DNA of 64,000 bases from Phycisphaerales bacterium (GTDB lineage: Bacteria; Planctomycetota; Phycisphaerae; Phycisphaerales; SM1A02): positions 1-64,000 of the forward strand of contig JASMLY010000044.1 of assembly GCA_030748455.1 (NCBI GenBank), written 5' to 3'. The stretch's first letter is position 1; every line of letters begins with the position of its first letter. This document shows positions 52,063 to 60,703 of the stretch, piece by piece. The translations under genes were made by a program, and so were the position numbers. The notes below the pieces were generated by a model. That model was not told the DNA's origin and ran no database searches. It was given only the letters and a program-made list of their open reading frames with translations.

Positions 52063-53831
52063 ACTATTTAATTCAACTTCTTACTGTTGCCACTCTTACT
52101 TGCTGCACGTTTGCACAAGCACCCTATCCTTCCAAAGTAGATTTGCGTTTTGACCACTGGTACGACTATGAGGAAATGACCCAAGCATTGAACGACCTAA
52201 CTGACGCGTATCCTGAGTTACTTGCTATGACTTCACTCGGTAAAAGTGTCGGTGGACTCGAAATTTGGCTTGTAACCCTCAACAACGAAGCAACAGGAAC
52301 AGATCGAGAGAAAACTGCGATGTTCATCGATGGCAATATCCATGGGAATGAAATTCAAGCAGCTGAAACTGTTTTGTATTCCATTTGGTACTTATGCAAA
52401 AGTTACGGTGTCATCGATCGTATCACTGAACTTGTTAACGAACGGTCGTTCTATTTTGTACCGATGGCAAATCCTGATGGTAGAGAAGTTTGGTTCCATG
52501 ACCCTGCAACACCACACTTTCTTCGTGGAGGCATTCGTCCAACAGACAACGACCACGACGGTGTAGCTGATGAAGATGGCGCAGATGATCTTGATGGTGA
52601 TGGGCACATTACAAGTATGTGGATCAAGGATCCACTTGGAAGATTTGAAATTGATGAAGATGACCCGCGATTCTTCAAACGTGTAGGTCGCAACGATCCA
52701 CCAGGAGGTTGGTCTCGATTAGGAGAAGAAGGGTTCGATAATGATGACGATGGCCAAGTTAACGAAGATGGAATTGGTGGGTACGATCCCAACCGCAACT
52801 GGCCAAGTGATTGGCAACCAGAATGGATCCAATACGGTGCTACCGATTATCCATTTAGTTTGCCAGAAACAAGAGTCATCGGAGAGTTTATCTATGATCA
52901 CCCAAACATTGCCGCTGCGCAAAGCTACCACAATGCTGGGGGAATGATTCTCTATGGGCCGAATGCCAAGTACATTCGATACCCTAGTTCAGATTTACGC
53001 GTGTTCTCTGCTATTGCAGAAAAGGGTGCGGAAATGCTCCCCTTCTACGATCCAATGACTGTACATGAAGATTTGTATACGGTGCATGGTGGTGAGGACG
53101 GATTTACGTACGACCAACTTGGCATTATTAGTTTTACAAATGAATTATGGACAGATAAGAGAATGTTCGCAGATGGAGCGTATCCATCGAAAGAAGATCG
53201 AACGACGTTCCGTGACCTTCTTCAGTTCGAAGATGTATTCGTTCCCTACCATGAAGTTGAGCACCCACAATACGGCACAGTCCTCATAGGCGGAATGAAA
53301 AAGTTTTCAAGCCGAGTAACACCACCATGGATGCTTGAGGAGGGGTGCCATCGTAATTTTGCCTTCACAATGTACCATGCAGATGAAATGCCAAAATTAT
53401 CGTGGGGTGCATTGCAGGTAAAAAAACTTGGACCAAGCCTTTGGGAGGTAACTATCGAAGTTGCAAATGATAAACTGATCCCATCCCGTACTGCTATGGC
53501 TGCAAAACACAAGATCGGAATGCCAGATATTCTTACTTGTAAAACGACACCAGCGAATTCGGTTGCAGCATCTGGAACAGTTCGTTCAATACTTCCGAAT
53601 GCGAAACTTCAAGCTCAAAAAGGTAAACGGCCCCACCGTATTGTTGTAAACAACGGGATTGGAAGTATGGACAGCACATTGTTCCAGTTCATCATTGATG
53701 GTCACGGTTCTGTGATCTTTGAATATGCAGCAGAAAAAGGTGGCACAATAGAGCGTGAAGTCAAACTCACAGAACAATTTCGTCAAAAACCAGTCATTCA
53801 TAAGAGGGCTATTCCAAACGACTGTTCATGA
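52059..53831 (+). CDS. M14 zinc carboxypeptidase, secreted
   Basis: The 590-residue protein has a signal peptide (to about AQA, residue 21) and a complete M14 metallopeptidase. H95 and E98 form the zinc motif in GNIHGNE, YHNAGG has the third His, NRNW the substrate-carboxylate Arg region and FTNELW the catalytic Glu. The Asp-rich loops DNDHDGVADEDGADDLDGDG and DNDDDGQVNEDG probably bind calcium. It should trim peptides from the C-terminus outside the cytoplasm. A GTG start overlaps the stop of the dead paralogue and has a strong GGAGGTGAT box; the MFS gene overlaps at its end (ATGA). Confidence 0.93.
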   Translation: MNYLIQLLTVATLTCCTFAQAPYPSKVDLRFDHWYDYEEMTQALNDLTDAYPELLAMTSLGKSVGGLEIWLVTLNNEATGTDREKTAMFIDGNIHGNEIQAAETVLYSIWYLCKSYGVIDRITELVNERSFYFVPMANPDGREVWFHDPATPHFLRGGIRPTDNDHDGVADEDGADDLDGDGHITSMWIKDPLGRFEIDEDDPRFFKRVGRNDPPGGWSRLGEEGFDNDDDGQVNEDGIGGYDPNRNWPSDWQPEWIQYGATDYPFSLPETRVIGEFIYDHPNIAAAQSYHNAGGMILYGPNAKYIRYPSSDLRVFSAIAEKGAEMLPFYDPMTVHEDLYTVHGGEDGFTYDQLGIISFTNELWTDKRMFADGAYPSKEDRTTFRDLLQFEDVFVPYHEVEHPQYGTVLIGGMKKFSSRVTPPWMLEEGCHRNFAFTMYHADEMPKLSWGALQVKKLGPSLWEVTIEVANDKLIPSRTAMAAKHKIGMPDILTCKTTPANSVAASGTVRSILPNAKLQAQKGKRPHRIVVNNGIGSMDSTLFQFIIDGHGSVIFEYAAEKGGTIEREVKLTEQFRQKPVIHKRAIPNDCS

Positions 53832-55021
53832 TTGGATTACAACGTAATCTGAAACTTTATCCTTGGTATGTAGGTTTGTTCCATGCATATTTTTGGTTGC
53901 CAATTTACTTTCTCTTTTTCAACAGTAAACTTGCACTTTCTGATGTCCTCTACTTGGCATCTATTTACTTCGCAAGTGTTGTCATCATTGAAGTTCCATC
54001 AGGGTGGTTTAGTGATCAGTTTGGCAGGCGTAAAACCCTCATAGTTGCTTCTGTATTTCTTTGCGTTGCGTACACCATATTCTTGTTTGCTGATTCTTTT
54101 GGCACTTTCGTAACTGCCCAGGTTTTTCTTGCTGCTGGAATTGCATTCAACAGCGGAACCGACACGAGTTTTCTGTTCGAGACAACCGATGCGCTTGGAA
54201 CACCAGAGGCATTTCCAGAACGAGAAGCGAATGCCATGAAGTTCAACTTTTTAGGGACTGCGATTGCTGGGATTCTCGGGGGATTAGCAGCAATACCTGA
54301 TTTTCGTGGTGCGTATCTTCTCTCATTACTCGCTGGAATTGGTTTACTCATCATTACATTTCTCTTTATTGAGCCACAGCAGAAGACAAGTCGTCTACAC
54401 ACAGGTTTTTTTAAACAAGTTATTGCATGTCTTGCATTGTTAAAGAACACCTATGTATTGTGGCTCTTTGCTTTTGCCATCTTTATGATCATTATCAATC
54501 ATATCCCTTACGAGTTTTATCAACCATATTTGAAAGAACTTGCTTCACAATATGAAGCTATAAAAGTTACACCTTTTTTAACCAGTGTTCATTTAACACT
54601 TACGATGTTAGCTGCTTCGTGGATTGCTGATCGTTCTATTCGCATTAGAAATACGATTGGCACTGTTCCAACACTTCTTTCTGCAGCGGGATTACAAATT
54701 GTAATGATGGCAACCATGAGTTTCTTCGTGAGCATTCCCGCTGCGATCGTAACGCTACTTCGTTCTTGCCCTAGAGCATTGATGACCGCCCCCCTCAACG
54801 CCGAGGTTGCACCTCGAATCCCAACTGAAAAAAGAGCAACATTCTTCTCCTTACAAAGTTTATTTGGAAGATTAGGCTTCTCGATAACACTTTTCCTCTT
54901 CGGATCCTCCGCTGCGAACAATGATTGGGCATCCATTAGCAAAATGCTTGAATGGGGCATGTGGCTCGGTCTTGTAGGCTTCGTTGCCCTCCTCCTCACT
55001 CGAAAACTAACCCCTAGTTAG
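53828..55021 (+). CDS. Major facilitator superfamily transporter
   Basis: A 397-residue protein with twelve hydrophobic segments. The loop between segments 2 and 3 has the MFS signature GWFSDQFGRRKT, and the central loop is basic (EPQQKTSR). No substrate family can be named. It overlaps the M14 peptidase stop by 4 bp, so it is the third gene of a peptidase-peptidase-transporter unit, which hints at uptake or export of amino acids or peptides linked to the peptidases (inference). No hairpin terminator was seen in the 203 bp after the stop. Confidence 0.88.
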   Translation: MIGLQRNLKLYPWYVGLFHAYFWLPIYFLFFNSKLALSDVLYLASIYFASVVIIEVPSGWFSDQFGRRKTLIVASVFLCVAYTIFLFADSFGTFVTAQVFLAAGIAFNSGTDTSFLFETTDALGTPEAFPEREANAMKFNFLGTAIAGILGGLAAIPDFRGAYLLSLLAGIGLLIITFLFIEPQQKTSRLHTGFFKQVIACLALLKNTYVLWLFAFAIFMIIINHIPYEFYQPYLKELASQYEAIKVTPFLTSVHLTLTMLAASWIADRSIRIRNTIGTVPTLLSAAGLQIVMMATMSFFVSIPAAIVTLLRSCPRALMTAPLNAEVAPRIPTEKRATFFSLQSLFGRLGFSITLFLFGSSAANNDWASISKMLEWGMWLGLVGFVALLLTRKLTPS

Positions 55022-55224
55022 TTTCTTTAGCAATAAGCCCAAAATACAAACAACTTTTCGGTGGTTCGTTTATTTGCCATTGATGGTGAGTTTAGTTTTT
55101 TTTGGTTTCGCTGAGCAACCACAAGACCCGTTTGTATCTCGCTTGAAAATCGGACGAATCAAAAAAAAGAGTGCTAGCAGAAAAAAACATGTCACGATCC
55201 AAAATTGAAGTGAATCGCAGGGCA

Positions 55225-57120
55225 TTAGACCACAAGCCTAGAAACGATTTGGTAGGTGATAAACGCGCAGGTCCAAGCTAGAGCTGTCATGTATCCCAAT
55301 TGAAGAAATGCCCAGTTCCACGAACCGCTCTCGCGTCTCGTCACCGCGATTGTAGGTAAGCACTGCATCGCTAACACGAAAAAGACAAGCAAACTTGCAG
55401 AAGTTGCTGCAGTTAGCATTGGTGAACCATCACTTCGTTTTGCTTGTGCAATTTTTTGCAACACTGTCTCATCTTCTACATCATCATTGCCTGAAACAAG
55501 AACGGCGATTGTTGAAACAAACACCTCTCTTGCTGCAAAACTTGTAAGAACACCGACAGTCAATTTCCAATCATACCCAAGTGGGGAAAATACAGGAGAT
55601 ACAAATTGTCCAATTTTCCCTGCATAAGATTCTGAAAGTTGGCTAGTCTCTGGTGCAGAAACTGTCTGTACCGTACTATCATCGATTGGCATATCTGCTT
55701 TTGGATAGGCTGAAAGCCACCAAAGGACAATAACAATCGCCAAAATAACTGTGCCTGCGTTTTTGAGAAATACCCAAGCCCGATCAATGGTGTTCAACAG
55801 TGCCGTTCGCAGTGAGGGCATTTTATACGTTGGTAATTCTAGGACCATCGCGCGTGATTTTCCGGGCAACACTGTTCTGCGCATCATAAACGCAGTCAAA
55901 AAAGCCGCTCCTGCGCCAAGTGCGTAACATCCGAAGAACGCAAGGCCTGCGAAGAATGGCTGATTTGCAAACAACACTCCCACAAGCAGCACGTATACCG
56001 GAAGTCTTGCAGAACAACTAAAAAATGGAGCGACCAAAATAGTTGCTAACCTGTCTCTTCGATCTGGGACAATTCTCGCTGCCATAATTGCTGGAATCGC
56101 ACATGCGTGTGCTGACAGGAATGGAACAAACGATTGACCGGGAAGACCAAATCGCCTTAGCACTCGATCCATTACAAACGCAGCTCTCGCAAGATACCCA
56201 GTGTCTTCAAGCAGACTAATCAAAAAGAAGAGTAAACAAATTTGAGGGAGAAACACAACTGTTCCCGCGATGCCAGCGATCACTCCATCGACCAGAAATT
56301 CTCGGACAGTTCCTTCTGGCAAGATGCTTGTTGCAATTTCAGAGAGTGAACCAAAGACCGAATCGATCAAATCCATTGGTACAGCAGCTAGTGTAAAAAT
56401 TGTCCAGAAGAGTCCAATCATCACTGCGCCAAACACAATGACACCAGAGACAGGATGCGTACAAACTTTATCAAGCCGATCAGTGATAGATCCACCTGAA
56501 ACTGCGAGCTTTCCACCTACGCTGCTTGCGATAACTTCATTTGCCCAACTATTCACTTCACGAAACGTACCGATTGCTGGAAGTGTTACTTCTGCCTGAA
56601 TTGGTCGCTCTAAACATTCCTGCAATTCTTGGATGCCAGATCCTGAACGTGGGTTTACGATCACAACATGGCATCCGAGTTGATCGCCAAGTTTTTTGCA
56701 ATCAATTGTAAGACCGGATTTTTGAGCAATATCCGCCATGGAAAGCGCGACCACACATGGCACACCGTGGTGTAACACTTCATTTACTATCGTAAGATTT
56801 CGCCGCAAGTTCGTCGCATCTGCGACAACAACAACTGCTTCTGGACGGTCACATTCAATCCCATCTAAGGCGTTTCGGCAAACAGTTGCCAAATCGTCCT
56901 TTGTATTCAGGCTGTATGTACCAGGTAAATCCGTAAATGTTCTTTTCGTTTTCCCTGAAGAAGACGTTCCAACTCTCGCTTCAACTGTACTCCCAGGAAA
57001 GTTCGCTGTCGCACTTCGCAACCCACAAAGTCGATTAAACAGCGTTGTTTTCCCAACGTTAGGATTTCCCAGCAACAATACAGATGTTGCGGTATTGGGG
57101 TGCGGTTCGATCGATGACAT
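55225..57120 (-). CDS. feoB: Ferrous iron transporter FeoB
   Basis: Transports Fe(II) across the inner membrane. The 631-residue protein has the N-terminal G-protein domain with G1 GNPNVGKTT (residues 18-26), FPGSTVEARVG, DLPGTYSLN (G3) and a helical domain to about residue 215. Then follow about ten membrane segments with two gate-like repeats, including VFLPQICLLFFLISLLEDTGYLARAAF. E. coli FeoB has 773 residues; this one lacks the extra C-terminal part. The gene starts 6 bp after feoA. NRAMP or other metal genes are not near. Confidence 0.95.
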   Translation of the reverse strand: MSSIEPHPNTATSVLLLGNPNVGKTTLFNRLCGLRSATANFPGSTVEARVGTSSSGKTKRTFTDLPGTYSLNTKDDLATVCRNALDGIECDRPEAVVVVADATNLRRNLTIVNEVLHHGVPCVVALSMADIAQKSGLTIDCKKLGDQLGCHVVIVNPRSGSGIQELQECLERPIQAEVTLPAIGTFREVNSWANEVIASSVGGKLAVSGGSITDRLDKVCTHPVSGVIVFGAVMIGLFWTIFTLAAVPMDLIDSVFGSLSEIATSILPEGTVREFLVDGVIAGIAGTVVFLPQICLLFFLISLLEDTGYLARAAFVMDRVLRRFGLPGQSFVPFLSAHACAIPAIMAARIVPDRRDRLATILVAPFFSCSARLPVYVLLVGVLFANQPFFAGLAFFGCYALGAGAAFLTAFMMRRTVLPGKSRAMVLELPTYKMPSLRTALLNTIDRAWVFLKNAGTVILAIVIVLWWLSAYPKADMPIDDSTVQTVSAPETSQLSESYAGKIGQFVSPVFSPLGYDWKLTVGVLTSFAAREVFVSTIAVLVSGNDDVEDETVLQKIAQAKRSDGSPMLTAATSASLLVFFVLAMQCLPTIAVTRRESGSWNWAFLQLGYMTALAWTCAFITYQIVSRLVV

Positions 57121-57126
57121 GGGATG

Positions 57127-57399
57127 TTACGCTTCAGTACAAACGGTACAGCGACGAACGAGAATTCGTTCTGTGACTTCTCGCGACAAACCAAGTCTCG
57201 TTGCTTCTACTTGCACAATACAAGGTTGTCCTTGTTGGCATAGATGCAACGTGCAATCTTCTTGCAAACCCATCGCAGCGAGGGCTTCTCGTTCATCGTG
57301 TTCGAGTTCAGCAACATGTACGACAGCTTCTTCTTGATGTTGAAGAGCAGAGAGTGGTACTACGTTCTGGTCTATTGCCTGTGTTTCAATGGTTGCCAT
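57127..57399 (-). CDS. feoA: FeoA-like SH3 domain protein
   Basis: A 90-residue small beta-barrel protein of the FeoA family, which is needed for FeoB transport. The domain has ALAAMGLQEDCTLHLCQQGQPCIVQVEATRLGLSREVTERILV, with the conserved Gly-Leu and the LGLSREV ending. The start at 57399 has an AAGGAA box. The C-terminus adds CTVC, a two-cysteine tail that could bind metal. The unit feoA-feoB is expected to be iron-regulated; a 15-bp dyad lies just upstream. Confidence 0.88.
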   Translation of the reverse strand: MATIETQAIDQNVVPLSALQHQEEAVVHVAELEHDEREALAAMGLQEDCTLHLCQQGQPCIVQVEATRLGLSREVTERILVRRCTVCTEA

Positions 57400-57416
57400 A
57401 CAATTCCTTCTATCGC

Positions 57417-57431
57417 TGAGACTCGTTCTCA
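57417..57431. promoter_or_regulatory. Dyad in the feoA promoter region
   Basis: TGAGA-CTCGT-TCTCA is a perfect 5-bp inverted repeat with 5-bp spacer, located 18 bp before the feoA start codon. Further upstream on the minus strand a weak -35/-10 pair (TTGCAC, 17 bp, TATTCT) can be seen. It may be an operator for an iron regulator; it does not match the standard Fur box. Confidence 0.3.
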
Positions 57432-57511
57432 ACTATATAGGCAGAATACCCGCTCTTACTTCGGGGTGCAAGCCAATTGAAGAGGAAACTATCGGTTTTG
57501 AAAAAACGGGT

Positions 57512-60500
57512 TCACGAGACGTTGCAGCGGGTTTTTTTAGGCATATCTACAATCTCTCTTGTCTTTACAAACACCAACTTTGCCTCGACCGCTTCTTGAT
57601 CGATGCCGAGTAGTTTGGCAGCGGCGATTTGATAGGTCGCGATCTGTGGGGCGTACTGTTCGATTTTCTCTTCTTTTTCGTGAGGGTCGAATGAATCTGT
57701 TTTCCAGTCTATGACTTCTGCTTTAACTGGATTATTCAGTTCGTCGTAATACACGACAAGCCGGTCAATCGAGCCCTGAATGTCTGTCATTTCTTTCATC
57801 GACACTCGAGCAAATCTTGTTTCTTTTGGAACTCGTACGGCGAATGTTTGTTCATTAAACACTTCAAGGTGCCCGTTAGGTTTTGTTAACAAATCTCGAA
57901 CTGCCCCATCTTGAATCGCATGAATGAATCGCTCTGCGGCACCGACTAACTGCTCTTTTCCTAACAACGCTGTTTCTTCTAATGGAACCGTTCCAAGGAG
58001 TGCCTCTCGCGTTGGAATCTCATCCCCGAGCCACTCAATCGATTCAAACCAAGCGTGTGTGACAGTACCTAGACACATCCCAACATTTGTTTGACCATCA
58101 AACCGTGAACCGATGTGTACCTTTCCCCCTCCTTCTAAACTTGATGGTGATGCCATCGCCACCCCATGACCTTGAAAAACATGTCCTGAGGTTGGATGTT
58201 GTATTGAAATCTCATTTTTGGTTGTCGACGTTTCTTCTTCATCAATGCCTGCAAACTCTAGATACCACTTCGGATTGCTTCCTGCTGCAACCCATACTTT
58301 TGTGTTTGGTTCTTGCGCTTGTTTCTCGCCAAGAACTTGAAGAAGTAGTCCATCAAGTTTTTTTAGATGCCCCTTGGAAGTTCTTGATGGCAGCACCATA
58401 TACAAGCCATGCTTCGCCCTGGTCATGGCAACGTACAACAAGCAGAGCGCATCATTCACTTGATCTGTATGTAACTCTTCTCGCATTTGAGAATACTCTG
58501 GCAGCGTTGTGTCGAGATATTCACTTGAATACATACCAGCAAGGACGGGTGGTTGACAGGGATCATCATGAAACTCCATCAACTTTGGAGCTTTCCAAAT
58601 TGGTTGATCTAAATCACAAACTACAACAGCATCGAAGGACAACCCTTTAGATTTATGAACTGTCATCACCTGCACGAGTGAAGATGCGGGATCGGGCACT
58701 TGGGTTTCTTTTACCAATTCTACAAATTCAGATGGTCGTAGCCCTACCATCGTTTCGCTCGCTGCTTGATGCGATTCTGCTAGCTCAACGAGTTGCCAAA
58801 GTCGCAACCGCTCACGTTCATTCACTGAGGATACAAGTTGCTCTGCAAACTCACTTAACACGTTTGCATATCCACGAGTAATAAGGCGTCTTCTTACTGT
58901 ACTGCAAACAGCGCTGTATTCCCCATCATCACCGTTCATTGAAACGCCAAGGTATTTCCCAAGGGGCGATTCACTCACGTGGAATTTTGCAATCGAGTTG
59001 CCTGGGTGATCAACCATCAGAAGCACCGATAGAATCACAGTAACAGCAGGTGAATCTGTCAGTGGGTTTCCTCCAAACTCTGCAGCTAGAATCGACTTTG
59101 GCTCGTTCGTTCGCAATGCGTGTACGATTCGTTGTATTTGCTGTTTCGTGTTACTCCGAACAAGAATACCTATTTCGGCAGTCGGGGCTTCTTCTTGAAT
59201 TTCAGAAACGATCTCAACAACTTTCTCAATTGTAAGCGCGAGGTCTGTCTTTTTTCCCTCAGGATCAGCACATGCCGTTGTGATTTCTGCGTAGCCAACA
59301 CGATCGGGCTTGGCTGAAACGTGGGGAGTAAAATCTCTTTTCCACGTCGAAACACCAGTAGGAGAGCGATCGTTTAACAATGGTGCTTCTTGAACATGTC
59401 CAAAAATAGTATTGACTGCATCAAGAACTGGAGGTGAACACCGCCAACTCTTTTCTAATTTTCGGCGCTTGGCGTCGAATAGACGCTCGCGTAGAGTGCG
59501 AAGCAGTGCTGGTTCTCCCCCACGGAACCCATACAAACTCTGTTTTGCATCACCCACAAAAAAGAGGGATCGATCACTCTCAGATTGATTGATCTCTTCG
59601 ACAATTGGTCTCAGTACACTCCATTGTGTCAGTGATGTATCTTGAAACTCATCAATCAACATGTGATCGATCGTACTATCTAAACGGTACCGCAATTCAG
59701 ATAGATCTTGCAAAAGGTTGAGAAAACTCAAGCGATACGTCACATCATCAAACGAATACAAACCGCGATCGTGCTTTACTTGTGACCAACACGTGTTGAG
59801 TTGGTGCATCAGTTCATACGTGCTTTTGTTTTTTTCAAGTAACCGATTTGCCAGTACTGCGACAGCGTGGTTCACTAATGGTTCTAATGCTTCAACAATT
59901 TCATGGCTAATTTCTTTTTTATAATAAAGAAGTGTCCCGTCATGAACTTTTGATGCCATCCCAGAGGTCACGAACTCTTTCCAATCTTGGCGGTGTAATT
60001 TTTCAGCCGCTTTAATGAGATCCTTTAGTTGCCGCTTATCGTCTGGCAATAGAGATTCGACTTTGTGGATAGCTTCTTGCAACTCATCTGTTGTCAGCGT
60101 AGGAAATGGATCCCCCCATAACCACGCACTTGGTTCTGTATCTCGAACAGAATTGTATGCTTGGTATTGCATTTCCTGAAGTGTTTTACCAACTGGAACT
60201 TTCGCACCAGATTTACTCCATTTGAGTAACTTCGCAAACTGAGTCGAGTTCTTCTCTTCCCCAGTCATCGCGAGGATGGCAGAAGTAAAGAGATCGGATT
60301 CATGAACTTCGTCCAAAATTGTCCACTGCGCTGCCATCCCTAATGCATCGCTAAATGTTTGCGCAATTCTCACGAAGAAGCTGTCAATTGTCCCAATATT
60401 CAGTTTGTGAAGCGACGACGTAACTTCCTTGAGTAGTTGAGCACATTCCTCTTTTCCGTTTTCAATTTCAGGAATTTTATCAATCAAGTCACACATTGCG

Positions 60501-60703
60501 TTCTCGTCTAAAACTGCTTTGGAAAGAGTTTCAACAATGCGGTCACGAATTTCGCCTGCTGCTTTTCTACTGAAAGTTGTTGCAAGGATTGTCTCTGGTT
60601 TTGCACCACATTTCACCAAACGTAAGAAACGGTACATCAACTCTTGAGTTTTACCAGAGCCAGCAAGTGCTTCTATGATTTCAAATCGTTCAAAATCTCC
60701 CAT
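57512..60703 (-). CDS. addA: UvrD/AddA-type helicase-nuclease
   Basis: A 1063-residue superfamily 1 helicase with a C-terminal RecB-like nuclease. Motif I is EALAGSGKT (GSGKT, residues 15-19), followed by ATTFSRKAAGEI (Ia), LIDEFQDTS (II, DEFQD), FVGDAKQSLYGFRGGE (III), VTVHKSKGLSFDAVV (V) and YVAMTRAKHGLY (VI). Near the end AEVIDWKTDSFDP has the Asp and Lys of the PD-(D/E)xK nuclease. With the next protein it would process double-strand DNA breaks for recombination. The ATG overlaps the addB stop by one base. No chi-recognition claim can be made. Confidence 0.92.
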   Translation of the reverse strand: MGDFERFEIIEALAGSGKTQELMYRFLRLVKCGAKPETILATTFSRKAAGEIRDRIVETLSKAVLDENAMCDLIDKIPEIENGKEECAQLLKEVTSSLHKLNIGTIDSFFVRIAQTFSDALGMAAQWTILDEVHESDLFTSAILAMTGEEKNSTQFAKLLKWSKSGAKVPVGKTLQEMQYQAYNSVRDTEPSAWLWGDPFPTLTTDELQEAIHKVESLLPDDKRQLKDLIKAAEKLHRQDWKEFVTSGMASKVHDGTLLYYKKEISHEIVEALEPLVNHAVAVLANRLLEKNKSTYELMHQLNTCWSQVKHDRGLYSFDDVTYRLSFLNLLQDLSELRYRLDSTIDHMLIDEFQDTSLTQWSVLRPIVEEINQSESDRSLFFVGDAKQSLYGFRGGEPALLRTLRERLFDAKRRKLEKSWRCSPPVLDAVNTIFGHVQEAPLLNDRSPTGVSTWKRDFTPHVSAKPDRVGYAEITTACADPEGKKTDLALTIEKVVEIVSEIQEEAPTAEIGILVRSNTKQQIQRIVHALRTNEPKSILAAEFGGNPLTDSPAVTVILSVLLMVDHPGNSIAKFHVSESPLGKYLGVSMNGDDGEYSAVCSTVRRRLITRGYANVLSEFAEQLVSSVNERERLRLWQLVELAESHQAASETMVGLRPSEFVELVKETQVPDPASSLVQVMTVHKSKGLSFDAVVVCDLDQPIWKAPKLMEFHDDPCQPPVLAGMYSSEYLDTTLPEYSQMREELHTDQVNDALCLLYVAMTRAKHGLYMVLPSRTSKGHLKKLDGLLLQVLGEKQAQEPNTKVWVAAGSNPKWYLEFAGIDEEETSTTKNEISIQHPTSGHVFQGHGVAMASPSSLEGGGKVHIGSRFDGQTNVGMCLGTVTHAWFESIEWLGDEIPTREALLGTVPLEETALLGKEQLVGAAERFIHAIQDGAVRDLLTKPNGHLEVFNEQTFAVRVPKETRFARVSMKEMTDIQGSIDRLVVYYDELNNPVKAEVIDWKTDSFDPHEKEEKIEQYAPQIATYQIAAAKLLGIDQEAVEAKLVFVKTREIVDMPKKTRCNVS

